Assembly (NCBI RefSeq): GCF_947259545.1
Contig: NZ_CAMYMK010000007.1
Span: forward strand, 558,001-622,000
Origin: an uncultured Marinobacter sp.
Lineage (GTDB): Bacteria; Pseudomonadota; Gammaproteobacteria; Pseudomonadales; Oleiphilaceae
DNA length: 64,000 bases
Direction of reading: 5' to 3'
Part shown: positions 29,893 to 39,683 of the stretch, in pieces
How positions within the stretch are numbered: the first letter of the stretch is position 1
Layout of the letters: each line of letters opens with the position of its first letter
Notes under the pieces: generated by a model
What the model was told of the DNA's origin: nothing
What the model saw: only the letters and a program-made list of their open reading frames with translations
Database searches by the model: none
Translations under genes and position numbers: made by a program

Positions 29893-31122
29893 TTATAAAC
29901 GATCGAACAGCGACAGGCGCGAAACCTGGGCAAATGACTGCTGCGCGGCCTGCAACACAAAGCTCTGGAAGCTCAGGTTACTGATCGCTTCGGCATAATC
30001 CACATCCTGCAGTTGTGAACGGATTTCGTTGCTGTAAACCGAGGAGTCTTCCAGGAAAGACTGAGTAGATTCCACCGCATTCATTCGCCCACCCAACTCG
30101 GTCTGTTTCTGAATAATGCTTTCCTGGGCAAAGTCCAGATTGGTCAGGGAATTGCCAATCAGGTCATCGTAAGCCTCCTGGCCACCCGGTGCCGACTTGT
30201 CGATGTTTTCAAGGCCGTAGATCAGTTTTTCAATGGAGGTAAACATCGACTGCTTCTGGGCTGTTTTCAGGGTGAATTCGTCACCGATGGCAGCATCAAA
30301 GATCTCCACCTGAGCACCGGCCACCTCAAAGCTTCCGCCACTGGTATACGCCGGGGGATCCACAACCAGGGGGTCGTCCGTGCGTCGGTTAAAGGCCTGC
30401 ACCTCCAGGCCGCCGGCACCGTCATCAACCACGGATATCGAAATGTCATCCGGATACACCAGGTCGAATTCAGCACGATCCACCACCATTCCGGAGCTGA
30501 TCCGCGCCCCGGAGGTATTGGTAGACGACGCCTCGGCAAAGAACGTGGGTTCGGCTGCCTGCACATCCACATAAATACCCTTGCCATGGTCGCTGATCGG
30601 AACGGTGACACCGTCATCGATTTCCAGCACGCGCTGACCTTCATCACCACGGTAAACCCAATCCCCGGACACATTCTTTGTGAACGCCTGCTGATTGCCC
30701 TGAAAACCGCTGAAGATATACTCACCCGAGGCGTCTTTGGTATTGGCAATCGTGGCCAACTGATCCAACCGCTCCTTCAGCTCCGAAGCAATGGAATTAC
30801 GGTCATTCTGGCTCAGCGATCCATTACCTGCCTGGACCGTCAGCTCCCTGACCCGCTGAACCACATCAATGGAACTGGCCAGGGCGTTTTCTTCCTGCTT
30901 GAGGCGGTTATCCGCAAGCTGGGCATTACGCTGATAGGTATCCACACGGGCAAGCTCCTGATCAAGCTTGAGGATACGGGCCGCCGCCACGGGATCATCG
31001 GAAGGCCGATTCACCCGCTTACCAGTGGATATCTGCTCGGACGTTTTGTTCAGACCAACATTAAGGTCCTGGAGGCGGTTGATGCCACCGGAGAAAACCT
31101 GCTGTGACGATATTCTGATCAT
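29893..31122 (-). CDS. flgL: Flagellar hook-filament junction protein FlgL
   Basis: A 409-residue flagellin-like junction protein (HAP3). The N-terminal coiled coil (MIRISSQQVFSGGINRLQDLNVGLNKTSEQISTGK-type start) and the C-terminal helix ending VSRLSLFDRL are those of the flagellin/FlgL family; the centre (about 170-300) is the variable exposed domain. It is the last gene of the flagellar unit. Confidence 0.95.
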   Translation of the reverse strand: MIRISSQQVFSGGINRLQDLNVGLNKTSEQISTGKRVNRPSDDPVAAARILKLDQELARVDTYQRNAQLADNRLKQEENALASSIDVVQRVRELTVQAGNGSLSQNDRNSIASELKERLDQLATIANTKDASGEYIFSGFQGNQQAFTKNVSGDWVYRGDEGQRVLEIDDGVTVPISDHGKGIYVDVQAAEPTFFAEASSTNTSGARISSGMVVDRAEFDLVYPDDISISVVDDGAGGLEVQAFNRRTDDPLVVDPPAYTSGGSFEVAGAQVEIFDAAIGDEFTLKTAQKQSMFTSIEKLIYGLENIDKSAPGGQEAYDDLIGNSLTNLDFAQESIIQKQTELGGRMNAVESTQSFLEDSSVYSNEIRSQLQDVDYAEAISNLSFQSFVLQAAQQSFAQVSRLSLFDRL

Positions 31123-31137
31123 CTCACCTACCCCCTG

Positions 31138-33168
31138 TTACCGGAAAGTCTGCAACAGTGTCGTAAACAAATCCTGAGCCACACTCATAACCTGGGCCGA
31201 GGCGTTATAGGCAGCCTGGTACTGAATGAGCCTACCGGCTTCCTCATCAAGATTGACGCCCGACACCGATTCCCGCTGGTTGGTTGACTGCTCCAGCAGC
31301 GTCTGACTGGCATCCTTGTCCAGCTGACTCTGGCGGGTTTTCACACCGACAGCCTCCACCACCCCGGCGTAGCCCTCGGTGAAGCTCTGGGTGCCGTTGT
31401 TCATGGTGTTGGCCGTACCCAGCGCCGCCAGGAACTCGGCGTTGCGGTTATCGGATACACCGTTCTGGTTGAAATCAATGGTGAACACGTCACCAACTTC
31501 CGGGTTACCGGAAATTTCAAACTGGAAGCCCTGGTACTCCGCACCGTCACTGGGGTCTTCACTGAACAACTTGTTGGAGATCCCGCTCTGGTACGGCTTG
31601 TCAGCAATAATGGCATCGCCGTTATTGTCGAAGACGCTGAATACAAGGTTGCCAGCGCCATCGTCAGCAAACTCGACCTCGAGAGGGCCGTTGGTCAGTT
31701 CCCCCTCGGTCCGGAAACCCGGTAACAGCGAGTTGGTAAAAGGGTTACGGACATTCAGCATCTTGCCCTGATTGATCTGCGCAGTGCCGCTGTTGCCCAG
31801 ATCCGATTCGGCACGAACGGGACTGGCGAACGCCAGGTCTTCTTCCCGTTCCACTTCAAGGCCAAAGTTAGCAGCAGCGTGTCGCGTCGGCTGGATCAGA
31901 TATTTGTCGCCGGCGTTAAAAGTGCCACCTTCGATGCGAATGTTGAATCCGGGCATGGAGATCTCTGAGTTCACCGGGTCCGGCAACCTACCCTGATTCA
32001 CAATCTTTCCCGTCTCGCTTTCGATCAGCTCGTAACTGCGGCCATCCCCACTGAACTGAAGGGACCAGCTTCCTGATTCCAGCAGCGAGCTATCGGTAAT
32101 TTCGACCGCCAGTTGCGCATCCTTGGGCGCCAGGTTGTTGGCATTGGCCACCACCCGGCCGCGCTGTGCCGCAATGTTATTAACGTCGGTGAAGAACAGG
32201 CCACCCAGCTCACCCTCAAGATCGAGACCGATCTCATGCTGATGGTTCATGGTATCCGCCAGCGCAATAGCAACTCGGCCCAGTTCATCAAAAGCGGGCT
32301 TCAGAGCCTCGGCCTCGAATCGGCGCAACCCGCCAAGCTTGCCACCGTTGATCTGCTCATCCACCGCCAGGGTGCGTCCGCCATTGGTCAGGGTAAATTC
32401 CAGCGAGGTTGGCTCCGAAGGACTCTCACGGGTACCGAACTGTGCGGCATTGCTGCCAACGACCAGCGCCAGGCCATTATTCAATGCCACATTGACCTGA
32501 CTTCCCTCGGCCTGGGTCACCTTGATACCCACCAGATTCGACAGTTCCCTGAGTGCCTCGTCACGCTTATCCAGCAATTCATTCGGCATTTTTCCCTGGG
32601 CAATCCCCGGGGATTCGGAAATAGCCAGGTTCAGCTCAGCAATACTCTTCAACAGAGTGTTGGCGTCTTTCACCCCCTGCTGCATCTGGGTTTTCACAGA
32701 CTCGCGCTGTTGAATGAACTCCTGGTTCAGGGCCTGAAAGCGATTGACCACCTGCTGCGCCTCACTCAGAACAAGCTGGCGTTGCGGTAACGAGGCCGGA
32801 TCTTCCGCGGCGTTCTGCAGGCTGGCAAAAAAGTTGTTCAGCGCACCGCTGAGCCCGGTCGTTTCCCCTCCAAGGAGGTTGTCGAGGCGGGTCAGCTCGG
32901 AATTCAGTGTTTGCTGCTCACCGTTCAGCGTGGTGTCTTCACGCACCTGCTGAGTGAGGAACTCATTGGCCAGCCGCCGGATATTGGAGATGCTGACCCC
33001 ACTGCCAATAGTCCCGGCCCCGGTTTGCTGCCCCGGCTGGGTCTCGAACTGGACTTCCTGCCGACTGTAACCGGGCGTGTTGGCATTGGTAATGTTGTTG
33101 CCAGTGGTGTTCAGCGCCGCCTGGTGGCTAAGGACGCCTGTCAGACCAATATTGATCAGTCCTGCCAT
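31138..33168 (-). CDS. flgK: Flagellar hook-associated protein FlgK
   Basis: A 676-residue junction protein (HAP1). The N-terminal signature LINIGLTGVLSHQAALNTTGNNI with NANTPGYSRQ, and the C-terminal INLDEE-like segment GVNLDEEAGRLIQYQAAYNASAQV, are diagnostic. It is longer than E. coli FlgK (about 547) because of an expanded central region, as seen in Pseudomonas relatives. The gap to flgL is 15 bases. Confidence 0.96.
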   Translation of the reverse strand: MAGLINIGLTGVLSHQAALNTTGNNITNANTPGYSRQEVQFETQPGQQTGAGTIGSGVSISNIRRLANEFLTQQVREDTTLNGEQQTLNSELTRLDNLLGGETTGLSGALNNFFASLQNAAEDPASLPQRQLVLSEAQQVVNRFQALNQEFIQQRESVKTQMQQGVKDANTLLKSIAELNLAISESPGIAQGKMPNELLDKRDEALRELSNLVGIKVTQAEGSQVNVALNNGLALVVGSNAAQFGTRESPSEPTSLEFTLTNGGRTLAVDEQINGGKLGGLRRFEAEALKPAFDELGRVAIALADTMNHQHEIGLDLEGELGGLFFTDVNNIAAQRGRVVANANNLAPKDAQLAVEITDSSLLESGSWSLQFSGDGRSYELIESETGKIVNQGRLPDPVNSEISMPGFNIRIEGGTFNAGDKYLIQPTRHAAANFGLEVEREEDLAFASPVRAESDLGNSGTAQINQGKMLNVRNPFTNSLLPGFRTEGELTNGPLEVEFADDGAGNLVFSVFDNNGDAIIADKPYQSGISNKLFSEDPSDGAEYQGFQFEISGNPEVGDVFTIDFNQNGVSDNRNAEFLAALGTANTMNNGTQSFTEGYAGVVEAVGVKTRQSQLDKDASQTLLEQSTNQRESVSGVNLDEEAGRLIQYQAAYNASAQVMSVAQDLFTTLLQTFR

Positions 33169-33173
33169 AACCG

Positions 33174-34196
33174 TTACTCCTCAGCCTCTGTATTGTCCGG
33201 GGAGCCTGCATTACCCATGGACACTGTCATCAGGGAATCGCCGTTCATGATCCGGCGGATCTTGGCACCGTATTGCGGGTCAGTGGCGTAGCCGGCGTCC
33301 TGCAGTTTCTGTGCAAACACTTCGGGCTGATCGGCGGACGCCAGAACATCCCGGTACCTGGGGTTGGACTCCAGGAACGACACATAGTCCCGGAAACTGG
33401 ATTCGTAATCCGGATACGCCCGGAAGGATGCCCGCTCGCTCATTGGCAGGCCTTCCCGGTATTCGGTGGTGGCGATGTCGACCGAATCGCCCTGCCAGCG
33501 TTGGTCGGCCTTGATACCAAACAGGTTATAGCTGGGCGAGTCGCCTTCACCTTCGATCATGTGCTTGCCCCAGCCGGTTTCCAGCGCTGCCTGGGCAATC
33601 ATCACCCGCGGATCAAGTCCGCTCTCGGCAGCCACGCGCCTGGCAACCGGCAGTAGCTCCCGGACAAACTCAACAGGGCTGTTAAAGTTCCGCGGCAACA
33701 GTGCAGCCTCGGCTTTGGCCGGAGCACTGGCAGCCACTTCCGGCTCAGCCGCAGCCATCCGCTCCACTTCCTTTACCTGCTCCGGAAGCTTTCCGGACAG
33801 AGGCGGAAGGCTGCGATCGTAATCCGCCAGGGTCGCCTTGTGGTCAGAAAGCCTCTGACCTGACTCGCCCATGCCGGGAATCTGGCGACTCAGCTGGCGA
33901 ACCAGTGCTTCTGCCAGACCTGTACCGCCGCCCTGCCCCGACATTGTCAGGCTGAGCTGGTTATCAAACATGTCGCGGTAGTGCTGGGATTCATTGCTGT
34001 TCAGATAATTATCTTCAGAGAACACATCTCCGGCTTTACGCATGGACTTCAGCATTTCACCAAGAAACAGACTCTCGAACTGCCGAGCCACCTCGGCCAG
34101 AGCCGCTTTCTTGTCAGTCCTGGCCTGGCTTTTCAGCTCGTTGAGACCGCTGAAATCGGTGTAAATCCGGGCCTGTTGAACGCTGGAATCCTGCAT
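33174..34196 (-). CDS. flgJ: Flagellar rod-capping protein and peptidoglycan hydrolase FlgJ
   Basis: A 340-residue bifunctional protein. The N-terminal half (about 10-110; AEVARQFESLFLGEMLKSMR) is the rod-binding domain; a Pro/Ala/Glu-rich linker follows; the C-terminal half (about 175-320) is a glucosaminidase domain with the catalytic Glu in MIAQAALETGWGKHM near 205. It opens the peptidoglycan for rod assembly. The ATG at 34196 is preferred over the preceding GTG. Confidence 0.95.
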   Translation of the reverse strand: MQDSSVQQARIYTDFSGLNELKSQARTDKKAALAEVARQFESLFLGEMLKSMRKAGDVFSEDNYLNSNESQHYRDMFDNQLSLTMSGQGGGTGLAEALVRQLSRQIPGMGESGQRLSDHKATLADYDRSLPPLSGKLPEQVKEVERMAAAEPEVAASAPAKAEAALLPRNFNSPVEFVRELLPVARRVAAESGLDPRVMIAQAALETGWGKHMIEGEGDSPSYNLFGIKADQRWQGDSVDIATTEYREGLPMSERASFRAYPDYESSFRDYVSFLESNPRYRDVLASADQPEVFAQKLQDAGYATDPQYGAKIRRIMNGDSLMTVSMGNAGSPDNTEAEE

Positions 34197-34204
34197 CACG
34201 TCAC

Positions 34205-35302
34205 CTAAATCACAATCAGCTCGGCACGCAGTGCACCGGCCTGTTTCAGTGCTTCAAGAACCGCCATCACATCCCCTGGCGCAGCACCCACCTGGTTGAC
34301 CGCCTGGACAATCTCGTTAAGGGTCACCGCCGGGCCAAACTGGAACATACGGGCCGGGTCCTCGGTGACAGCGATCTGGGATCTGGGCACAACAGCAGTT
34401 TCGCCACCCGCAAAGGGATTGGGCTGCTCCACCTCGGGATTCTCTTCAATAGTCACTGTCAGGTTGCCATGGGTGACTGCTGCCGGGCTGACCTTGACGT
34501 TCTGGCCCACCACAATGGTCCCCGTGCGGCTGTTGATTACCACCTTCGCGGCATCCTCAGCGGGATCCACTTCGATGTTCTCCAGGATCGACAGGAAGCT
34601 GACCCGTTGATCCGCATCCCGCGGCGCCTTCACCGACACCGACGTGGCATCGTGGGCATAAGCCATACCCGGGCCAAGCATGCCATTGATGGCCTCAACC
34701 ACCCGGCGTGCCGTGGTGAAGTCGGCACGGAGCAGGTTGAACGTGATGGTGTCACCCTTGCTGAACGGGGAAAGCACCTCCCGCTCAATGGTGGCACCGT
34801 TGGGAATCCTGCCAACGGACGGAACATTCACGGTAATGCGTGAACCATCCTGCCCCTCAGCACCAAAGCCACCGACCACGAGGCTACCCTGGGCCATGGC
34901 GTAGATCTGGTCATCCGCCCCCTTCAATGGTGTCATCAACAGCGTTCCACCCCGGAGACTATCGGCGTTACCGATGGACGAGACCGTGATATCCAGCTCC
35001 TGGCCGGGCTTGGCAAAAGGTGGCAGGGTAGCGCTGACCGTCACCGCTGCCACATTGGCCAGTCTCGGGTTGACCCCTTCCGGCAAGGTGATACCAAACT
35101 GATTCATCATGTTGCGGAAGGTCTGGTTGGTGAACGGCGCCTTGTCACCGGTACCGTCGAGACCAACCACCAGCCCGTAGCCCACCAATTGGTTGTTACG
35201 CACGCCCTTGATTCTGGCGAGATCCTTCAGGCGATCCGCCAGCACCGGCGACGCCACTACCGACAGCGCAAGCACAACAATCCAGAACCGCATCAGCCTC
35301 AT
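34205..35302 (-). CDS. flgI: Flagellar P-ring protein FlgI
   Basis: A 365-residue secreted protein with a cleavable signal peptide (to about VLA-D near residue 22) and the P-ring signature [30 protein letters not shown]. It forms the periplasmic ring around the rod. Its ATG at 35302 overlaps the flgH stop as ATGA; upstream GTG codons in the same frame are less likely starts. Confidence 0.96.
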   Translation of the reverse strand: MRLMRFWIVVLALSVVASPVLADRLKDLARIKGVRNNQLVGYGLVVGLDGTGDKAPFTNQTFRNMMNQFGITLPEGVNPRLANVAAVTVSATLPPFAKPGQELDITVSSIGNADSLRGGTLLMTPLKGADDQIYAMAQGSLVVGGFGAEGQDGSRITVNVPSVGRIPNGATIEREVLSPFSKGDTITFNLLRADFTTARRVVEAINGMLGPGMAYAHDATSVSVKAPRDADQRVSFLSILENIEVDPAEDAAKVVINSRTGTIVVGQNVKVSPAAVTHGNLTVTIEENPEVEQPNPFAGGETAVVPRSQIAVTEDPARMFQFGPAVTLNEIVQAVNQVGAAPGDVMAVLEALKQAGALRAELIVI

Positions 35303-36000
35303 AACGGCCACCACTCACTGTTAAAGAAACGGGACAACCAGCCCATCTGGTTAGCCTGATCGAAATCACCGGTGCCGCCATAGGCAAAACGGGCATTGGC
35401 AATACGGTTGGAGGCAACGGTGTTATCAGGAGCAATATCTTCGGGGCGAACGAGGCCTGTCAGGCGGATGTACTCATCACCGTTGGTCAGGGACAACCAT
35501 TTCTCACCGCGAATATGCAGCACGCCATTGGGCAGAACTTCGGTCACCGTCACGGTGATACTGCCGGCCAGGCTATTGCTCTGGTCCGCTTCGGCCTGAC
35601 CCTCAAAGTCCCGTTCCTGATTGATATTGGTCGCCACATTCAGATTGGTCAGCCCCAGGATGCCAGGTTCCGGCAGGGAGATTTCCTGATCCTTGGTAAT
35701 GCTGGTCTCCGCATTCTTGCTGGCGCGGGTGGACTCCTCGAGGTTCACCGTCAGAACATCGCCCACATTCAGCGCCACGGTATCGCCGTAGAGGTTATGA
35801 TTACGCCTGCTCTGGAAGATGGCCCCGGATTCGGGATCACGCTGTATCATCGCCTCGGCGCGAACCGGTGCGTAGGCCGGATCATCCGGAACCGCCCTTG
35901 GCCGGCTCATGGCCGTGCATCCCTGCAGCACGATCAGCATGCCCACCAGCGCCAGAGTGCTGACCGGGGTTTTGCTACCTGTTATCGCGATGCGTTTCAT
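35299..36000 (-). CDS. flgH: Flagellar L-ring lipoprotein FlgH
   Basis: A 233-residue lipoprotein with lipobox LQGC (Cys near 28) and the L-ring core ([34 protein letters not shown] sequence near 70-100, and a C-terminal [11 protein letters not shown]). It forms the outer-membrane ring of the flagellar basal body. Translationally coupled to flgI. Confidence 0.96.
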   Translation of the reverse strand: MKRIAITGSKTPVSTLALVGMLIVLQGCTAMSRPRAVPDDPAYAPVRAEAMIQRDPESGAIFQSRRNHNLYGDTVALNVGDVLTVNLEESTRASKNAETSITKDQEISLPEPGILGLTNLNVATNINQERDFEGQAEADQSNSLAGSITVTVTEVLPNGVLHIRGEKWLSLTNGDEYIRLTGLVRPEDIAPDNTVASNRIANARFAYGGTGDFDQANQMGWLSRFFNSEWWPL

Positions 36001-36043
36001 GTCTTAATCCCCTCAGCTATCCGCTCAAAAAGCGACGACCGGA

Positions 36044-36832
36044 TCAGCCGATGTTGTTCGTAATAAACTGCAGCATCTGGTCGGTGGAGGACACGACCTT
36101 GGAATTCATTTCGTAGGCACGCTGGGTAGTAATCATGCTCACCAGTTCCTCGACCACTTCCACGTTGGACGACTCGATCGCACCCTGCTCCAGAGTACCC
36201 AGCCCGCCAATGCCGGGTTCACCTTCAGCCGGATCACCACTGGCATTGGTTTCCTTGTAAAGGTTGTTGCCGATCGCCTGCAGACCCTGAGGGTTGATGA
36301 AATCCACCAGGGTAATCTCACCCAGGTTGACCGGCGCGGCCTGGTCGTCCACCACAGCGGTAACGGTGCCGTCCTTGCCAATCGTGATATTCGTGGCGTT
36401 CTCGGGAACGTTGATGTTCGGTTCCAGCGTATACCCGTCGGGATTGACGATGTCCCCGTCGGAGTTGAGCTGAAACTGGCCATCACGGGTGTAGGCAACC
36501 TGCCCGTCCGGCAACAGAACCTGCAGGAAACCACGGCCGTTAACCGCCATATCCAACGGTTGCTCGGTCACTTCCAGGTTGCCCTGGGAAAACTGCTTGG
36601 TCGTGCCGACAACACGTACACCGGTACCGAGCTGAAGGCCGGATGGCAGTTCGGAGTTCTCGCTACTCAGGCCGCCAGGCTGTCGATTCACCTGGTACAA
36701 CAGATCCTGGAACACCGCACGGTCACGCTTGAAGCCGGTGGTGTTGACGTTTGCCAGGTTGTTGGAAATCGTGGACATCTTGGTGTCCATTGCGCTTAAC
36801 CCGGTTTTACTGACCCAAAGTGCTGGATGCAT
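36044..36832 (-). CDS. flgG: Flagellar distal rod protein FlgG
   Basis: A 262-residue axial protein. It begins ALWVSKTGLSAMDTKMSTISNNLANVNTTGFKRD and ends with the axial-family helix YEMNSKVVSSTDQMLQFITNNI. Standard length for FlgG. Confidence 0.97.
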   Translation of the reverse strand: MHPALWVSKTGLSAMDTKMSTISNNLANVNTTGFKRDRAVFQDLLYQVNRQPGGLSSENSELPSGLQLGTGVRVVGTTKQFSQGNLEVTEQPLDMAVNGRGFLQVLLPDGQVAYTRDGQFQLNSDGDIVNPDGYTLEPNINVPENATNITIGKDGTVTAVVDDQAAPVNLGEITLVDFINPQGLQAIGNNLYKETNASGDPAEGEPGIGGLGTLEQGAIESSNVEVVEELVSMITTQRAYEMNSKVVSSTDQMLQFITNNIG

Positions 36833-36916
36833 GGTTCTACTCCTTGCCGGGGGACTTTGTCAGGCGGCCATGTTTTGCCGCTTTCTTGCCCGTCCGACGA
36901 CTGTTCACAAGGTTTA

Positions 36917-37669
36917 TCAGAGGTTCTGCAACAGGCGTGCCGAAGCCTCGGAATTCTCATTTGCGGTACTCATAACCTTCACCTGCATCTCGTACTGTCG
37001 CGACAGCTGCAGGTTGGCGATCATTTCCTCAACGGCATTCACATTGGAGCTTTCAAGAAAACCGGATGCCACGCGCATGTTTCCATCTGGCGGTTCCGGG
37101 CCGTCCAGGGCCTGGTCCGGCTTGCGGCGCATATAGCCGTCTTCGCCTTTCTCAAGGGCACCGGGCGGAGGGTTCACCAGCTTCAGGCGGTCCACTTCCA
37201 CCAACTGATCCGGCGGCCCCCCAACAGGAATGACAGAAATGGTGCCGTCGGCGCCGATCTGCACATTGTCAAAGGGCGGCAAGGCAACCGGGCCACCGTT
37301 ACCCATGACCATGTCACCGTTGGCGTTACGAACCAGTCCGTTCACATCAATCTGCAAACTGCCGGACCGGGTGAAGACCTCCTCGCCCCGCTGGTTCTGT
37401 ACCGCCAGCCAGCCATCACCTTCAACAGCAACGTCCAGTTTGCGGCCGGTTTCCATCAGCGCACCGGCGGACAGATCCGTCCCCGGTCGTTCGGTCATGG
37501 CAAAGGCGCGTGTCGGGTGATGCTCACCAAACACCGGCATACTGCGGGCCTGGGCGAAGTCTTTCTTGAATGCGGTGGTGCTGACATTCGCCAGGTTATT
37601 GGCATGGGCACGCTGGGCCAGCATGTTCTGCTTGGCGCCAGACATTCCGATGTATAGGGCTTTATCCAT
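36917..37669 (-). CDS. flgF: Flagellar proximal rod protein FlgF
   Basis: A 250-residue axial rod protein starting DKALYIGMSGAKQNMLAQRAHANNLANVSTTAFK and ending with the common axial helix (QYEMQVKVMSTANENSEASARLLQNL). AGGAG lies 7 bases before the ATG. It is the first gene of the second flagellar unit, preceded by its own sigma-54 promoter. Confidence 0.96.
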   Translation of the reverse strand: MDKALYIGMSGAKQNMLAQRAHANNLANVSTTAFKKDFAQARSMPVFGEHHPTRAFAMTERPGTDLSAGALMETGRKLDVAVEGDGWLAVQNQRGEEVFTRSGSLQIDVNGLVRNANGDMVMGNGGPVALPPFDNVQIGADGTISVIPVGGPPDQLVEVDRLKLVNPPPGALEKGEDGYMRRKPDQALDGPEPPDGNMRVASGFLESSNVNAVEEMIANLQLSRQYEMQVKVMSTANENSEASARLLQNL

Positions 37670-37710
37670 GGGAAAACTCCTGCCGGAATTTTGACTGTTA
37701 CCAGTCTTCC

Positions 37711-37726
37711 TGCAGGAGTTGTGCCA
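37711..37726 (-). promoter_or_regulatory. Sigma-54 promoter of flgF
   Basis: In the 74-base gap between flgE and flgF the minus strand reads TGGCACAACTCCTGCA: GG and GC exactly 10 bases apart, with one mismatch to the consensus (CTGCA for TTGCA). The predicted start near 37700 gives a leader of about 30 bases. In Pseudomonas the FleQ/FleR cascade uses such promoters for this operon. Confidence 0.78.
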
Positions 37727-37743
37727 GAATTGAGTTTTGCGGA

Positions 37744-39654
37744 TTACCTCAGGTTGATGATGGTCTGGGTGACCGCATCAGAGGTTTCAATGGTTTTCGC
37801 GTTTGCCTGGTAATTGCGCTGGGCAATGATCAGGTTCACCAATTCGGCAGACAGGTCCACGTTGGAATCCTCCACCGAACTGGCCTTGATCGATCCCAGG
37901 GTTCCGGTATCCGGGGCACCGATAATCGGCTGACCGGACTCGAAGGTCTCCACCCAGGTTGTCTCCCCTACCGGCGACAGCCCGTCGGTGTTGTTGAATG
38001 CGGCCAGAGCCACCTGCCCCAATGCCTGGGACTGGCCATTGGTGTAACGGGCAAACAACACACCCTGGTCGGATACATCCAGACCCGACAAACGGCCCGT
38101 GGTGTAACCGTTCTGATTCTGGTCATTCACGCCAAAAGCACTGCCGTATTGGGTGGTTTCGCTCAGATCCACCACGAACGCAGAACTTGTCGGTGGCTCG
38201 GGAATGGGCGTAACTACTTCCTCCCCGGGAGCGGGAGGACCATCCGCGCCATTGGGCAGACCAGCAGCGTCTTTCGGCACCCAATCATCAACCACAACCT
38301 CGCCGTTGGGGTCGCCATTGATCGATTGCAGCTCGCCATCCTGGTTGAACCGGGCAGTGAACGGTGTTTCGTCAGTCCCGGCAACCATTTCACCGTCAAT
38401 CTGCAGGTAAATGGACCATTCACTCTGGCCCACGCCATCGCCCGGCGAGGGCTCCTTCACGAAGAACTGTGTCAGCTCGTGGGAGTTGCCCAGGCTGTCA
38501 TAGATCGTGGTGGATGTGGCGTGATTGTAGGTGCGCTGATCCAGCGGATTGAACTCATTGGTAATCCGGGTTTCGCCCGCAGCATACGCCGCTTCAAGCG
38601 CACCGGTTCCGGACGAATCCGTCAGTACCCCTGTCACCTCGCGCTCCGTGGTGACGAAAAGATTACCACGCTCGGGAGCAGTAAAGGACTGACTTCCAGC
38701 AGCGCCGGTCGTGTAGGCCATATCGACGGTGAAACCGCGACTGTCGGTAATCGAAATATCATCACCGGTGTCCGAAACCTGCGCCTGCAGAGTGTTCAGC
38801 TCAGAGTCATTGATGGCAGCAGCCAGGGAATCCAGATCGGAAATGCCATCGCTGCTGCGAAAGGTCACGTTGTCACTGCCGTTCAGGGATATGGTCAGCT
38901 CGAAGTCCGGATCGGACAAGTCACTGGCCAGCTGAGCCATATCAAATTGCCCGGACAGATCAAACTGAGTCCTGGCGGAGGCGTTGACGCCTTTCTGCGA
39001 ACCCAGAAGTTCGGCGACCTCATTGGCGGGCTGATCCGTACCAACGGTGATCAGCTGCGACGTTGTGCCATCGGAATATTCGAGCTGGAAAGCGTCACCG
39101 TCCAGGTCCGCGGCGTTCAGGTTCTCTCCCAGATCACGTATCCGGTTTTCCAGCACGCTCTCTCTGGAATCCAGATTGAGATCAGTGCTCAGGTTGGTGG
39201 TCCGTCTCGGCGCCAGGTTATCTGTCTCAACCTGCAGGTCGCCACGGATGCCGGACAGATTGCCATCTTCATCGGCGGTGAAGCCCTGCACCCGCATGTT
39301 CTGGTTATTGGTGACGAACCCGTCTTTGTCGATACCGAACTGGCCGGCACGGGAATAACGGATTTCCCCGCCGTTGTTCAGGACAAAGAAGCCATCACCG
39401 TTGATCGCCATGTCCAGGCCGTTATCGGTGAAGCTGATGTTGCCCTGACCAAAAGACTGCTTGACGTCCTGAACCCGCACACCATCACCCACCGGGTTGT
39501 TGCCGGAACTCAGGAAACCGCTGGCATAAAGGTCGCCAAATTGCGCACTGCTGCTTTTGAAACCGACGGTACTGGCATTGGCAATATTATTACCGGTGAC
39601 GTCCAGATCAACAGACGCTGCCCTCAAACCGCTAAGCCCTGTGTTAAAAGCCAT
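37744..39654 (-). CDS. flgE: Flagellar hook protein FlgE (long form)
   Basis: A 636-residue hook subunit. The N-terminus AFNTGLSGLRAASVDLDVTGNNIANASTVGFK and the C-terminal axial helix (LVNLIIAQRNYQANAKTIETSDAVTQTIINL) are conserved. It exceeds E. coli FlgE (about 402) by more than 200 residues, placed in the central exposed domains (about 150-520), which are rich in Asp, Ser and Gly. Long hook proteins occur in several marine gammaproteobacteria. It ends the flgBCDE unit. Confidence 0.95.
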   Translation of the reverse strand: MAFNTGLSGLRAASVDLDVTGNNIANASTVGFKSSSAQFGDLYASGFLSSGNNPVGDGVRVQDVKQSFGQGNISFTDNGLDMAINGDGFFVLNNGGEIRYSRAGQFGIDKDGFVTNNQNMRVQGFTADEDGNLSGIRGDLQVETDNLAPRRTTNLSTDLNLDSRESVLENRIRDLGENLNAADLDGDAFQLEYSDGTTSQLITVGTDQPANEVAELLGSQKGVNASARTQFDLSGQFDMAQLASDLSDPDFELTISLNGSDNVTFRSSDGISDLDSLAAAINDSELNTLQAQVSDTGDDISITDSRGFTVDMAYTTGAAGSQSFTAPERGNLFVTTEREVTGVLTDSSGTGALEAAYAAGETRITNEFNPLDQRTYNHATSTTIYDSLGNSHELTQFFVKEPSPGDGVGQSEWSIYLQIDGEMVAGTDETPFTARFNQDGELQSINGDPNGEVVVDDWVPKDAAGLPNGADGPPAPGEEVVTPIPEPPTSSAFVVDLSETTQYGSAFGVNDQNQNGYTTGRLSGLDVSDQGVLFARYTNGQSQALGQVALAAFNNTDGLSPVGETTWVETFESGQPIIGAPDTGTLGSIKASSVEDSNVDLSAELVNLIIAQRNYQANAKTIETSDAVTQTIINLR

Positions 39655-39683
39655 AATTCACCTCGTGGTTCCGCACCGGTCGT

